A stretch of 64,000 nucleotides of DNA from the NCBI RefSeq assembly GCF_018130765.1, contig NZ_JAFCJZ010000005.1:1-64000 (forward strand), written 5' to 3'. Below the pieces are notes generated by a model. It had not been told where the DNA came from, searched no databases, and saw only the letters and a list, made by a program, of their open reading frames with translations. The stretch is from Bradyrhizobium iriomotense. Its GTDB lineage: Bacteria; Pseudomonadota; Alphaproteobacteria; Rhizobiales; Xanthobacteraceae. The translations under genes were made by a program, and so were the position numbers. Each line of letters begins with the position of its first letter. Within the stretch, counting starts at the first letter, position 1. Below, one piece after another: positions 26,160-35,341 of the stretch.

Positions 26160-27044
26160 ATGCCACGCCCCAATCTCGCGACCCAGATGACCGCACGGAT
26201 TCTCGATTACATCCGCGCCAACGGCTTGCAGGCCGAACAGCATCTGCCGAGCCAGACGCTCGCGGACGCACTGCGGGTGTCGCGCGCGCCGATCAACGCG
26301 GCGCTCCAGATCCTCGAAGACATGAAGGTTGTGCGCTCCGAGCCCAACCGCGGCTTCTTCCTGGTCAAGGGCGCCGGCGAGCTTCCCGATCTGCCCGATG
26401 CGGAAGACACCGAGCCGGAGCGCGAGGACGAATGGTATTTCGCCATCGCAGAGGACCGCCTCGCAGGAAAGCTTCCGGACAAGGTCAGCGAGAACGAGCT
26501 GATGCGCCGCTACGGCCTCTCGCGCACCCGCCTGCTGAAGATTCTCACGAAAATAGCCGATGAAGGCTGGATCGAACGCCTGCCCGGCAACGGCTGGGCA
26601 TTCGGCCCGCTCCTCACCTCCCGCGAGAGCTATCAGCAGGGCTACCAACTGCGCGTCGCGCTCGAGCCGCAGGCATTGCTGCTGCCGAGCTTCGAGATCG
26701 ATCGCGCGGCCTTTGCGGCCGCACGCGAGCAGCAGCAATGGCTGCTCGATGGCGCCTACAAGCGCGCATCGCGCTCGGAGATATTCGCCGCCAACGCCGA
26801 GTTCCACGAGATGCTCGTCGGCTGCGCACGCAATCCGTTCTTTCTCGACGCGGTCAAGCGCGTGAACCGGCTGCGCCGGCTCGTGGAGTACCGCATCACG
26901 GTGGACCGCAGCCGTCTTCCGATCCAGTGCCGCGAGCACATCAACATCCTGACTTTGCTGGAAAAAGGCCTGCGACAGGAGGCGTCCGACTTCCTCCGCG
27001 TCCACATCGAGGGCGCCGGCCTGATCAAGGTCCCCAAGGTCTGA
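26160..27044 (+). CDS. GntR-family regulator with two winged-helix regions
   Basis: A 294-residue transcription factor. A first winged helix at about residues 5-70 (TARILDYIRANGLQAEQHLPSQ, then ALRVSRAPINAALQILEDM) is followed by an acidic linker, a second HTH-like segment at about 110-155 (SENELMRRYGLSRTRLLKILTKIADEGWIERLPG), and a C-terminal FCD-type ligand domain with helices ending in HINILTLLEKGLRQEASDFLRVHI. Tandem DNA-binding segments in front of an FCD domain are less usual. The start at 26160 has no strong ribosome site, but the protein is well formed from there. It probably controls the lactonase, itself and the MFS-aconitase operon. Confidence 0.85.
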   Translation: MPRPNLATQMTARILDYIRANGLQAEQHLPSQTLADALRVSRAPINAALQILEDMKVVRSEPNRGFFLVKGAGELPDLPDAEDTEPEREDEWYFAIAEDRLAGKLPDKVSENELMRRYGLSRTRLLKILTKIADEGWIERLPGNGWAFGPLLTSRESYQQGYQLRVALEPQALLLPSFEIDRAAFAAAREQQQWLLDGAYKRASRSEIFAANAEFHEMLVGCARNPFFLDAVKRVNRLRRLVEYRITVDRSRLPIQCREHINILTLLEKGLRQEASDFLRVHIEGAGLIKVPKV

Positions 27045-27056
27045 TTCAGGCCTTAT

Positions 27057-27079
27057 TGCATTTTATATTATAAAATGCA
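27057..27079. promoter_or_regulatory. Perfect 23-bp AT-rich palindrome, putative GntR operator
   Basis: The arms TGCATTTTATA and TATAAAATGCA flank a single T. The palindrome lies 12 bp past the regulator's stop codon and 82 bp before the MFS start codon. In a region this GC-rich such a site stands out. It has the size and symmetry of FadR/GntR operators. A related site lies at 26046-26060. Confidence 0.7.
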
Positions 27080-27160
27080 TATATGCCCGCAAGGCGCCCG
27101 CCTGCGGGGAAGGCTGGCGTTGCCCGACAAGCCCCAGAAACGCAGCCAGGGAACGCGCCA

Positions 27161-28480
27161 ATGTCCGCCACCACAGCGACCATCGAGCAATCCACCATGC
27201 GCAAGGTGCTTTGGCGCATCGTGCCCTATTGCTTCGGCCTCTACGTCATCTCCTATCTCGACCGCGCCAATATCGGCTATGCGGCGCTCCAGATGAACAA
27301 GGAGCTCGCACTGACGAGCGAAGCCTTCGGCTTTGCCGCCGGCATCTTCTTCATCGGCTATTTCCTGTTCGAGGTGCCGAGCAACGTCGCCCTCAACAAA
27401 TACGGCGCGCGCATCTGGATCTCCCGCATCCTGATCAGCTGGGGCATCGTCGCCACCGCAACCGCCTTCGTGCAGAGCGCGATGCAGCTCTACATCCTGC
27501 GCTTCCTGCTCGGCGTCGCCGAAGCTGGCTTCTTCCCCGGGATCATCATCTATCTGACCTACTGGTTCCGCACCAAGGAGCAGGCCACGACGGTGGCGCT
27601 GTTCACCGCCGCCATTCCGGTCTCCTACCTGATCGGCGCGCCCCTCAGCACCTGGATCATGGACCACGTCGGAGGCCTGGGCCTGAGCGGATGGCGCTGG
27701 ATGCTGCTGCTCGAAGGCGGTCCCGCGATCATCGCCGGTATCCTCAACTATTTCATCATGACCGATCGTCCTGAGCAGGCGAAGTGGCTGACGCAGCAGG
27801 AGCGCGACTGGCTTGTCGATGAGCTGCGCAAGGACCAGACCGGCCGACGCAACGTGCAGCATCTCGGAATCATCGCCGCCATCACCAACCCGAAAGTGCT
27901 GTTCCTGTCGGTGATCTATTTCATCTACCAGGTCGGCAATCTCGGCATCGGAATGTGGATGCCGCAGATCATCAAGGGCCTGTCGTCGACGCTGACGAAT
28001 TTCGAGGTCGGACTCATTGCCATGCTGCCCTACGCCTTTGCCACCGTGGTCATGGTGTTGTGGTCGCGCAATTCCGATCGTACCGGCGAGCGGCAGAAGC
28101 ATTCGGCGATCCCGCTGCTCTGGGGCGCCGCCGCGCTTGCGCTCACGGGGCTCGTGGTTCAGCCCGCCATCGCCATGACGCTGATCTCGCTGTCGCTCGC
28201 GGGCATCTACGCCTTCAAGTCGCCGTTCTGGTCGTTGCCCGGCCTGTTCCTGACGCGCTCGACGGCGGCGGTATCGATCGCGGCGATCAACTCGATCGGC
28301 AATCTCGGCGGCTTCGCCGGCCCCTACGCCATCGGCGCCATCAAGGACTGGACCGGCAGCGCCTATGGCGGGCTGCTGTTCCTCAGCGGCTTGCTGTTCG
28401 TGTCGTTCCTGATGACCTGGTTCGCACGGATGGAGAACGCGGACGAGACAGAGACACAACCAGCCGAGCAACACGCCTGA
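27161..28480 (+). CDS. MFS carboxylate transporter (ACS family)
   Basis: A 439-residue 12-helix inner-membrane carrier of the anion:cation symporter (ACS) family, which takes up organic acids such as tartrate, galactarate, phthalate or glucarate. Family marks are YLDRANIGYA in helix 1-2 and LLGVAEAGFFPGIIIYLTYWF in helix 4-5. The start at 27161 is supported by AGGGAA. The aconitase paralogue follows 21 bp downstream, so uptake of a tricarboxylate or hydroxy-acid substrate feeding that enzyme is likely. Confidence 0.88.
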   Translation: MSATTATIEQSTMRKVLWRIVPYCFGLYVISYLDRANIGYAALQMNKELALTSEAFGFAAGIFFIGYFLFEVPSNVALNKYGARIWISRILISWGIVATATAFVQSAMQLYILRFLLGVAEAGFFPGIIIYLTYWFRTKEQATTVALFTAAIPVSYLIGAPLSTWIMDHVGGLGLSGWRWMLLLEGGPAIIAGILNYFIMTDRPEQAKWLTQQERDWLVDELRKDQTGRRNVQHLGIIAAITNPKVLFLSVIYFIYQVGNLGIGMWMPQIIKGLSSTLTNFEVGLIAMLPYAFATVVMVLWSRNSDRTGERQKHSAIPLLWGAAALALTGLVVQPAIAMTLISLSLAGIYAFKSPFWSLPGLFLTRSTAAVSIAAINSIGNLGGFAGPYAIGAIKDWTGSAYGGLLFLSGLLFVSFLMTWFARMENADETETQPAEQHA

Positions 28481-28501
28481 TCTCGCAGCCAGGATGAGAT
28501 G

Positions 28502-31162
28502 ATGACCGCCTTCGCAACGCTTATCATGGGGTCGCAGACCTACCGCATCGCCGACATCACGGCCGCGGCGGGCGAGGGCCTGCTTCGCTTGCCCATGATC
28601 CTGCGGATCCTGCTCGAGAACGTGCTGCGCAACGGCGGCGAGGAACGGGATGCATCCGTTGCCGCGATCCTCGGCTGGCTCGCCAATGGGCGCAGTGACC
28701 GCGAGATCGCGTTCCAGCCCTCGCGCGTTCTCATGCACGACACGACTTGCGGTCCCGCGCTGGTCGATATCGCGGGCCTGCGCGCCTCGCTCGCGGAAGC
28801 CGGCGGCGATCCCAACCGCCTCAATCCGGTCCTTCCCGTCGACGTCTCGACCGACCACTCGCTCGGCGTCGACGTATTCGGGCGCCCCGACGCGATGAAG
28901 CTGAACATGGCGCAGGAGCTCAAGCGCAATGGCGAGCGCTATCGCTTCATGAAATGGGCAAGCCAGGCGCTCGACGGAGTCCGCGTGCATCCGCCGGGCA
29001 CCGGCATCATGCACACGCTGAACCTCGAGCGCCTCGCGAGCGTCGTGACGACCACGACTCGTGACGGTCAGCTCTGGGCCGTGCCCGACACGCTGATCGG
29101 CACCGACAGCCACACGCCCATGATCAACGGCATCGGCGTGCTCGCCTGGGGCGTCGGCGGGCTCGAGGCTGAAAGCGTGATGTTCGGCATGCCCGTGACC
29201 ATGCGGGTCCCCGAGGTGGTCGGCGTCCGCCTGACGGGACGCTTGCGCGAGGGCGTGCTGGCAACCGATCTCGCGCTGACCGTCACCGAACGCCTGCGGC
29301 GGATCGATCTTGCCGATCGCTTCGTCGAGTTCTTCGGCCCCGGAGTCTCCGCGCTCTCGGCCGGCGACCGTGCCGTCGTCGCCAATATGACGCCGGAGTT
29401 CGGCGGCAACTCGGGCTACTTCCCAATCGACGAACGGACGGTCGACTATCTCGGGCAGACCGGCCGGTCGCGCGAGCAGCTCGCTTTGGTCGAGGCCTAT
29501 GCGCGCCGCCAACAGCTCTGGTTCGATCCGGCCGCCGAGCCCCGCTACACCGAGACGGTCACCATCGACCTCGATGAAGTCGAGGTGAGCCTCGCCGGCC
29601 CTCGCCGCCCGCAGGACCGTATTGCGGCCGGCAGGACGGCCGAGGCACTCGGCCTGGAGCGCCGCGCGGCGACCGCAGACACGGATCGCGCGCGCCCACC
29701 AGCCGACGGAGCGGTTGCGATCGCCGCGATCACGAGCTGCACCAACACATCAGACGCACGCCTCCTGATTGCCGCGGGTCTCCTGGCCCGCAAGGCGCAC
29801 CAGCGCGGGCTCAGGCCGCCGTCCTGGGTCAAGACCTCGCTCGCGCCGGGCTCGCCGACGGCCGAGCGCTATCTGATGCGTTCCGGTCTGCTCGACGATC
29901 TCAAGACGCTGGGCTTTGGCATCGTCGGCTACGGTTGCACGACCTGCATCGGCAATTCAGGTCCTCTGGCCCCCGCAATGGCACAAGCGCTCGCCGGAGG
30001 TCACATCACGCCCGTCGCCGTGCTGTCAGGTAACCGCAACTTTCCCGGCCGCGTGCATTCGCAGATCGAGCTCGCGTTTCTCGCGTCACCCCCGCTCGTC
30101 ATCGCCTTTGCTCTCGCCGGCGACGTCAGCCGCAACATCCTGCAAGACCCGATCGGGCGCGACGATGCCGGTGTGGACGTGCGCCTTGCGGATCTCTGGC
30201 CGACCGGCCCTGAGATCGACGCGGCGCTCGCCCGCGCCCGGGAAGCAAGCGATTTTGGCCGCGCCTATGACGCGGCCGAAGCGAGCGCCGACTGGGCCGC
30301 CTTCGAGGCCCCTGACACGGCGCTGTTTCCTTGGGACGACGCCTCGACCTACATTCGCCGCCCGCCCTTTGCGGATTTCGGCCAGGGCACGCGTCTCGGA
30401 CACTATGCGGCAACGCCCCTGCTGGTGCTCGGCGACGACATCACCACCGACCACATCTCACCGGCAGGAGCGATCGGAGCGAGCAGCGAGGCGGCCCGCT
30501 ATCTCGTCGCGCGTGGCGAGGATGCGCAAGACCTGAACGTCTTCGCCTCACGCCGCGGCAACTGGGAGGTGATGCTGCGCGGACTCTTCACCAACAAGAG
30601 CGTGCGCAATCTGCTCGATCCCAACCTACCGCCCGGACAGACGATCCTCGCAGGCACCCGTGAACGCCTCCCGCTACGTCTCGCGGCCGACCGCTATGCA
30701 CAGGAGGGACGCCCCGCCGTCATCGTGGCCGGCGAACGCTACGGCATGGGCTCCTCGCGCGATTGGGCAGCGAAGGGCGTCGCCCTGCTCGGCGCGCGCG
30801 CGGTGCTGGCACTGAGCTTCGAGCGAATTCATCGCTCCAATCTGATCGGCATGGGCATCCTGCCGCTGCGCCTGCCGGCGGATCGTCGGCCGCAAACGCT
30901 CGGGCTGAAAGCGGACGACATGATCGAGATCGAGGCGTCCGTCGAAGCTCTCGCGCCGCGCGCCGCAATCGAGGTTCGGATCCTGCGGGACGGCACCGAG
31001 ATCGACCGCTTCACGGCCATCGCCGCGGTCGAGACCAATCTGGAATGCGAGACCCTGCGCGTCGGCGGACTGCTGCCGCTGATCCTGCGCCGGCATTCGC
31101 CTGAGCCTACCGGGCAGGCCCTTGGGCTGCCTTCCCGACGGCCCGCTGGCGCGCCGGTTTGA
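28502..31162 (+). CDS. Aconitate hydratase paralogue (AcnA-type)
   Basis: An 886-residue monomeric aconitase of the AcnA/IRP type. Iron-sulfur ligands are Cys413 (SCTNTS) and Cys479/Cys482 (GCTTCIG); the active-site Ser lies in GERYGMGSSRDWAAKG. It interconverts citrate and isocitrate or a homologous hydroxy-tricarboxylate. The start at 28502 fits the AGGA site better than the ATG one codon upstream. It is co-transcribed with a carboxylate carrier under a GntR-type palindrome, so it is probably a dedicated catabolic copy and not the housekeeping one. The C-terminus beyond LILRR is a short non-conserved tail. Confidence 0.85.
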   Translation: MTAFATLIMGSQTYRIADITAAAGEGLLRLPMILRILLENVLRNGGEERDASVAAILGWLANGRSDREIAFQPSRVLMHDTTCGPALVDIAGLRASLAEAGGDPNRLNPVLPVDVSTDHSLGVDVFGRPDAMKLNMAQELKRNGERYRFMKWASQALDGVRVHPPGTGIMHTLNLERLASVVTTTTRDGQLWAVPDTLIGTDSHTPMINGIGVLAWGVGGLEAESVMFGMPVTMRVPEVVGVRLTGRLREGVLATDLALTVTERLRRIDLADRFVEFFGPGVSALSAGDRAVVANMTPEFGGNSGYFPIDERTVDYLGQTGRSREQLALVEAYARRQQLWFDPAAEPRYTETVTIDLDEVEVSLAGPRRPQDRIAAGRTAEALGLERRAATADTDRARPPADGAVAIAAITSCTNTSDARLLIAAGLLARKAHQRGLRPPSWVKTSLAPGSPTAERYLMRSGLLDDLKTLGFGIVGYGCTTCIGNSGPLAPAMAQALAGGHITPVAVLSGNRNFPGRVHSQIELAFLASPPLVIAFALAGDVSRNILQDPIGRDDAGVDVRLADLWPTGPEIDAALARAREASDFGRAYDAAEASADWAAFEAPDTALFPWDDASTYIRRPPFADFGQGTRLGHYAATPLLVLGDDITTDHISPAGAIGASSEAARYLVARGEDAQDLNVFASRRGNWEVMLRGLFTNKSVRNLLDPNLPPGQTILAGTRERLPLRLAADRYAQEGRPAVIVAGERYGMGSSRDWAAKGVALLGARAVLALSFERIHRSNLIGMGILPLRLPADRRPQTLGLKADDMIEIEASVEALAPRAAIEVRILRDGTEIDRFTAIAAVETNLECETLRVGGLLPLILRRHSPEPTGQALGLPSRRPAGAPV

Positions 31163-31211
31163 GCGGCCTGAACGGCAAATTCCCGGTTTCCGGGAGGTAA
31201 CCGCGACATTC

Positions 31212-31227
31212 TGGCACGGTTGTTGCT
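31212..31227 (+). promoter_or_regulatory. Sigma-54 promoter of dctA
   Basis: TGGCACG-GTTG-TTGCT matches the -24/-12 consensus exactly, with GG at 31213-31214 and GC at 31225-31226 (10 bp between). It is 45 bp upstream of the dctA start, in the known arrangement of rhizobial dctA promoters driven by DctD. An inverted repeat (CCCGG-TTT-CCGGG, 31182-31194) lies 18 bp upstream and could be an activator site or the end of the aconitase transcript. dctB and dctD are not in the window. Confidence 0.9.
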
Positions 31228-31271
31228 CCTTTTTTGGACGACGGAAACGTCGTCAGAAACGGGGAGTTTTC

Positions 31272-32591
31272 ATGTCGACCATTGCCGCGGCTCCGGCCGC
31301 CGAGTCCAAGCCGCTCTATACCTCGCTGTTCGTCCAGGTCTTGGCCGCGCTGGTGCTCGGCGTCATCCTGGGAATGGCCGTCCCGGACTTCGCGATCGGA
31401 CTCAAGATCCTCAGCGACGCCTTCCTGAAGCTGATCTCGATGATCGTGGCGCCGATCGTGTTCTGCGTCGTCGTGCATGGCATCGCCGGCGCCGGTGACC
31501 TCAAGAAGGTCGGGCGGGTCGGCGTCAAGGCGCTGGTCTACTTCGAGGTCATGACGACGGTGGCGCTCGTGGTCGGCCTGCTGCTCGCCTATCTCTTCGG
31601 CCCCGGCCACGGCATGAACATCGATCCGTCGACGCTGGATGCCAAGGCGCTCAACACCTATGCCGACAACGCCCACAAGCTGTCCGGCGGCGGCATCGGC
31701 GCCTTTCTGATGAACGTGATCCCGACCACCTCCTTCGATGCGCTGTCGCGCAACGACGTGCTGCAGGTGCTGTTCTTCGCCGTGCTGTTCGGGGTCGGCC
31801 TTGCGCTGGTCGGCGGCGAGAAGGGCGCGCTCGTTACCTCCATCATCGACGCGGCCTCCACCGTGCTGTTCCGCGTGATGGGACTGATCGTGCGTGTCGC
31901 CCCGCTCGGCGTGCTCGGCGCGGTCGCCTACACCGTCGGCAAGTACGGCGTCGGCTCGCTGAAGCAGCTCGTGTCGCTGGTGATGTTGTTCTACGTCTCC
32001 GTCGGCATCTTCGTGTTGGGCGTGCTCGGCGGCGTCATGGCGCTTGCCGGAATCAACATTCTTAAATTCCTCGCCTATCTGCGCGAGGAGCTGACCATCG
32101 TGCTCGCGACGGCGTCCTCGGACGCGGTGCTGCCCCAGATCATGAAGAAGCTGGAGCGCATGGGCGTGAAGGATTCCATCGTCGGCCTCGTGATCCCGAC
32201 CGGCTATTCCTTCAACCTCGACGCCTTCTCGATCTACCTGACGCTTGCCGTCGTGTTCATCGCCCAGGCGACCAACACGCCGCTCTCGTTCGGCGACCTC
32301 CTGCTGGTGCTCGGCGTCTCGCTCATCACGTCGAAGGGCGCGCATGGCGTGCCGGGCTCAGCCATCGTGATCCTGGCCGCGACGCTGAACGCGGTGCCGA
32401 GCATCCCCGCGATCGGCCTCGTGCTGGTCCTCTCGGTCGACTGGTTCATCGGCATGGCCCGCGCGCTCGGCAACCTCGTCGGCAACTGCGTGGCGACGGT
32501 CGTGGTGGCGGCCTGGGAAGGCGATCTCGACAGCGCCAAGGCGGCCAAGGTGCTCGAAGGCGGCGAACTCGTAGACGTGACGGCGGGATAA
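31272..32591 (+). CDS. dctA: C4-dicarboxylate:cation symporter DctA
   Basis: A 439-residue dicarboxylate/amino-acid:cation symporter (glutamate-carrier fold) that imports succinate, fumarate and malate. Signatures include the Ser-rich hairpin region ATASSDAVLPQIM and the ion/substrate region GYSFNLDAFSIYLTLAVVFIAQATN. The start at 31272 follows GGGGAG. A consensus sigma-54 promoter precedes it, as expected for a carrier regulated by DctBD and needed for symbiotic nitrogen fixation in rhizobia. Confidence 0.95.
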   Translation: MSTIAAAPAAESKPLYTSLFVQVLAALVLGVILGMAVPDFAIGLKILSDAFLKLISMIVAPIVFCVVVHGIAGAGDLKKVGRVGVKALVYFEVMTTVALVVGLLLAYLFGPGHGMNIDPSTLDAKALNTYADNAHKLSGGGIGAFLMNVIPTTSFDALSRNDVLQVLFFAVLFGVGLALVGGEKGALVTSIIDAASTVLFRVMGLIVRVAPLGVLGAVAYTVGKYGVGSLKQLVSLVMLFYVSVGIFVLGVLGGVMALAGINILKFLAYLREELTIVLATASSDAVLPQIMKKLERMGVKDSIVGLVIPTGYSFNLDAFSIYLTLAVVFIAQATNTPLSFGDLLLVLGVSLITSKGAHGVPGSAIVILAATLNAVPSIPAIGLVLVLSVDWFIGMARALGNLVGNCVATVVVAAWEGDLDSAKAAKVLEGGELVDVTAG

Positions 32592-32600
32592 CCCCGCGGA

Positions 32601-33974
32601 TCAATCATTCCACTGGAGGAGCGGCGTTCCATACGCCCTCCTCCAGACGGACAGGAAGCGCGGAAACCAGGAGTGGGCCACCGCCCCCTTGTAGGCCCAG
32701 GTGCGATATTTCAGGCCCTGCTCCGAGATCAGCTCCTGATAGCCGCCATGGACCTCGGTCGCGGTGCGAATGTCCTTCAATATCCTTTGCGCGCAGGCCC
32801 GGTAGGTATCGCTCCCTGAGGCCTCATCAAAGTCCAGCATACGATCCGCAAACTCGACATTGAACGTCGGCCAGGACGAACGCCCCTGATAGGCCGGCGC
32901 CGCGATCTTGTGGATGATCTTGTTGCGCGGATTATCCGCGGACACCAGGAAGTGGAACGTGCTGGGGATGCGGAAGCGCGGTTCGGCGATGATCAGATCG
33001 GCCGTCGCCGAGAACAGCGCGCGCTCGCTGGCATCGCTCATATCCCAGAAGCCGCGATGCACGCTGACGAAATCCAGGGCCACCAAGGACACCGGCGCGC
33101 CCGCTGCGCCGTCAAGCGAATGCCTGATATAGCCGTCCTTGCCGAACAGACGGAGCAGATCCCGCTTGTACTGCACAAGGTCGCGCCCAAGCAGCCGCTT
33201 CAGCTCGTTTTCGTCGACGATCCCAAGCCGCACTCCCCACACGAACGTCGTGTAGACGCAGGCATTGGTGACGAAACGCCGGCGCTCGGCACGTGTATCC
33301 GTCGCCGCAGAGCGAGGCCCGCTGGCGTCGCACAGCAAATATCTGGTGCCGTCAGCGTCGAACGGCTCCAGCTCGCTTGCAAGCTTCAGGATCGCGCGCT
33401 TCAGATCGGCGCCATATTCGGTCAGCAACAGGTGGCCTGCATGCGCGCATTGTGACATCGCCAGATAGGTCGACGCCCTCTCCTCGGCGGAGAGCATCTG
33501 CTGGAGACCGGCGAGAATGCCGAGCAGCGTGTCCGAGGGGCGCGAGAAATAATTCACGCCGAGATACCGGCCGCGTCCCGCCGGCACGATGGTCGTGGTG
33601 ACGACGTCGGCGCGAACCGCCTCCAGCAACAGGCGGACGCTCTTCTCGAGCAAACGAGCCCGTCGAACCGCGTCCTGCGCATCCATGATGGTCTCGGGGT
33701 CGAGGACATCGGGGTAGAACCAGGCGAAGTCGCGCGGGTAATAGGCGGAGGCATGGGGCGCGCCCGTGACGAGGAAAGCCTCGGTCACCGAAAAGGCGCT
33801 GTCCATCGAGTGCCGGTAAAGATCCGCGATGGCCGAGAACGAATGGGGCGATTGTCTCAGGAATCGATCGCCGAGAAAATTGACCGCCTGAAGGGCGTTG
33901 GCGACGAAGGTCGCAGCTTTGCCCTGGTAAAATCGATTTCCGCGATGTGACGGCAAGAAAATATCGCTATTCAT
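32601..33974 (-). CDS. Hypothetical protein, possible alpha/alpha-barrel glycosidase
   Basis: A 457-residue soluble protein without signal peptide. Aromatic/acidic segments such as YYPRDFAWFYPDVL (about residue 80), AYQGRSSWPTFNVEFADRMLDF (about 370) and EQGLKYRTWAYKGAVAHSWF (near the end) recall the loops of six-hairpin (alpha/alpha) glycosidases such as glucoamylase-like enzymes, but no catalytic pair can be assigned. Helical repeats fill the rest. The start is at the second ATG (33974), MNSDIFLPSH. It is convergent with dctA (gap 9 bp) and stands alone. Confidence 0.6.
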   Translation of the reverse strand: MNSDIFLPSHRGNRFYQGKAATFVANALQAVNFLGDRFLRQSPHSFSAIADLYRHSMDSAFSVTEAFLVTGAPHASAYYPRDFAWFYPDVLDPETIMDAQDAVRRARLLEKSVRLLLEAVRADVVTTTIVPAGRGRYLGVNYFSRPSDTLLGILAGLQQMLSAEERASTYLAMSQCAHAGHLLLTEYGADLKRAILKLASELEPFDADGTRYLLCDASGPRSAATDTRAERRRFVTNACVYTTFVWGVRLGIVDENELKRLLGRDLVQYKRDLLRLFGKDGYIRHSLDGAAGAPVSLVALDFVSVHRGFWDMSDASERALFSATADLIIAEPRFRIPSTFHFLVSADNPRNKIIHKIAAPAYQGRSSWPTFNVEFADRMLDFDEASGSDTYRACAQRILKDIRTATEVHGGYQELISEQGLKYRTWAYKGAVAHSWFPRFLSVWRRAYGTPLLQWND

Positions 33975-34069
33975 TCGCGCCTGATGTCTCGTGCTTCCGG
34001 CCATTGCCGGTCACCATTCTCAGGATGACTGATTCTTATCTCTTCCCGATGACAGGCAGCTCCCGGCCG

Positions 34070-35341
34070 TCAGTTCGCGCCGGCGCGGTCCTCCCGCGGC
34101 CTGAAATTCTCGATCACCCGCAGCAGCACCCGCGCGCCGGCGTCGGCATCGGCAAGCTCGACGTGTTCGTCCGGGTGATGGCTGATGCCGCCGCGGCAGC
34201 GGACGAAGATCATGCCGACATCGGCGATGTCGATCATGGCCATGCCGTCATGACCCGCCCCGCTCGGCAGCTCGAACACGGAGAGACCTTCCGCAGCGAT
34301 CGCCTGCGCGATCTGCTGCTTCAGCCAGGGTGCGCAGGGCGCGGTGCGGTTCTCGTGGGTGACGTCGAGCTGGAGCGTCAATTGCCGGCGCTTTGCGATC
34401 GCCTCGATCTGGCGGACGACGTCGGCAACCGCGCGCTTGCGGTGCATGTCGGTTGGCGCGCGCATGTCGATGGTGAAAGACACCTCGCCTGGGATCACGT
34501 TGGTCGCACCGGGCCTCGCCTGGATGTAGCCGACGGTGCCGACCAGACCGCCCTCGTCGGTGCGGCAGAACTGCTCGATCGCGCCGATACATTCGGCCGC
34601 ACCGGTGAGCGCGTCACGGCGCAGCGCCATCGGCACGGTGCCGGCGTGACCGGCCATGCCGGTCAGCCGCGCAGCAAGCCGTGTCGCGCCGGCAATTGCG
34701 GTGACCACGCCGACGGGCAAGTTCTGTGCTTCCAGCACCGGACCTTGCTCGATGTGCAATTCGAGATAGGCGAGCAGTTCGCGCCGAGTCCGTGCGGCCG
34801 CGCCGATGTGATCGGGATCCAGCCCAAACTGAACGAGCGCATCGCGCATCGACACGCCGTCACGGTCGCGCGTGTTCAAAACGCTCTCGTCGAAGGTGCC
34901 GGCCACCGCGCGGCTGCCGAGCAGGGTCGAGGCGAACCGCACCCCCTCCTCGTCGGCGAAGCCAATGACCTCGATCGCAAACGGCAGACGCTTGCCGCGG
35001 CGGTTGAGATCGGCGATGCAGGAGATCGCGGTGATCACGCCCAGCGGTCCATCCCATTTGCCAGCATCGCGCACGGTGTCGTAGTGCGAGCCGAGCATCA
35101 GGCAGGGCGCGCCCGGCCGCTCGCCTTCATACCGGCCGCAGACATTGCCGATCGCGTCGAGATGCGCGCTCATGCCGGCCTCGCGCATCCAGCTCAGGAT
35201 GAGGTCGGCGGCCTTGCGCAATTCCTTGCTGAGGAAGATGCGGGTGAGCTTGTCGGGCTCTTCCGAGATCGCGCCGAGCTCGTTGATGCGGCGAACGATC
35301 TCCTTGCCGAGCGATGCATCGTGAACGGTACCAGCACCCAT
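34070..35341 (-). CDS. allC: Zn-dependent amidohydrolase of the allantoate amidohydrolase (M20) family
   Basis: A 423-residue dimetal hydrolase of the M20 peptidase fold. Metal ligands appear as His in LGSHYDTV, Asp in AGKWDGPLG, Glu-Glu in GFADEEG, His in LELHIEQGPVLE and the late His in GGISHHPDE. The family includes allantoate amidohydrolase and N-carbamoyl-amino-acid hydrolase. Because the island to its right breaks down purines to allantoin and allantoate, allantoate is the likely substrate, giving ureidoglycine plus ammonia. It is divergent from the BMP/biuret-hydrolase operon. Confidence 0.82.
   Translation of the reverse strand: MGAGTVHDASLGKEIVRRINELGAISEEPDKLTRIFLSKELRKAADLILSWMREAGMSAHLDAIGNVCGRYEGERPGAPCLMLGSHYDTVRDAGKWDGPLGVITAISCIADLNRRGKRLPFAIEVIGFADEEGVRFASTLLGSRAVAGTFDESVLNTRDRDGVSMRDALVQFGLDPDHIGAAARTRRELLAYLELHIEQGPVLEAQNLPVGVVTAIAGATRLAARLTGMAGHAGTVPMALRRDALTGAAECIGAIEQFCRTDEGGLVGTVGYIQARPGATNVIPGEVSFTIDMRAPTDMHRKRAVADVVRQIEAIAKRRQLTLQLDVTHENRTAPCAPWLKQQIAQAIAAEGLSVFELPSGAGHDGMAMIDIADVGMIFVRCRGGISHHPDEHVELADADAGARVLLRVIENFRPREDRAGAN

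Noticed and set aside
27068..29512. Long minus-strand open frame opposite the MFS and aconitase genes
   Set aside because: Repetitive His/Arg/Glu composition and complete overlap with two well-identified genes; a shadow frame.
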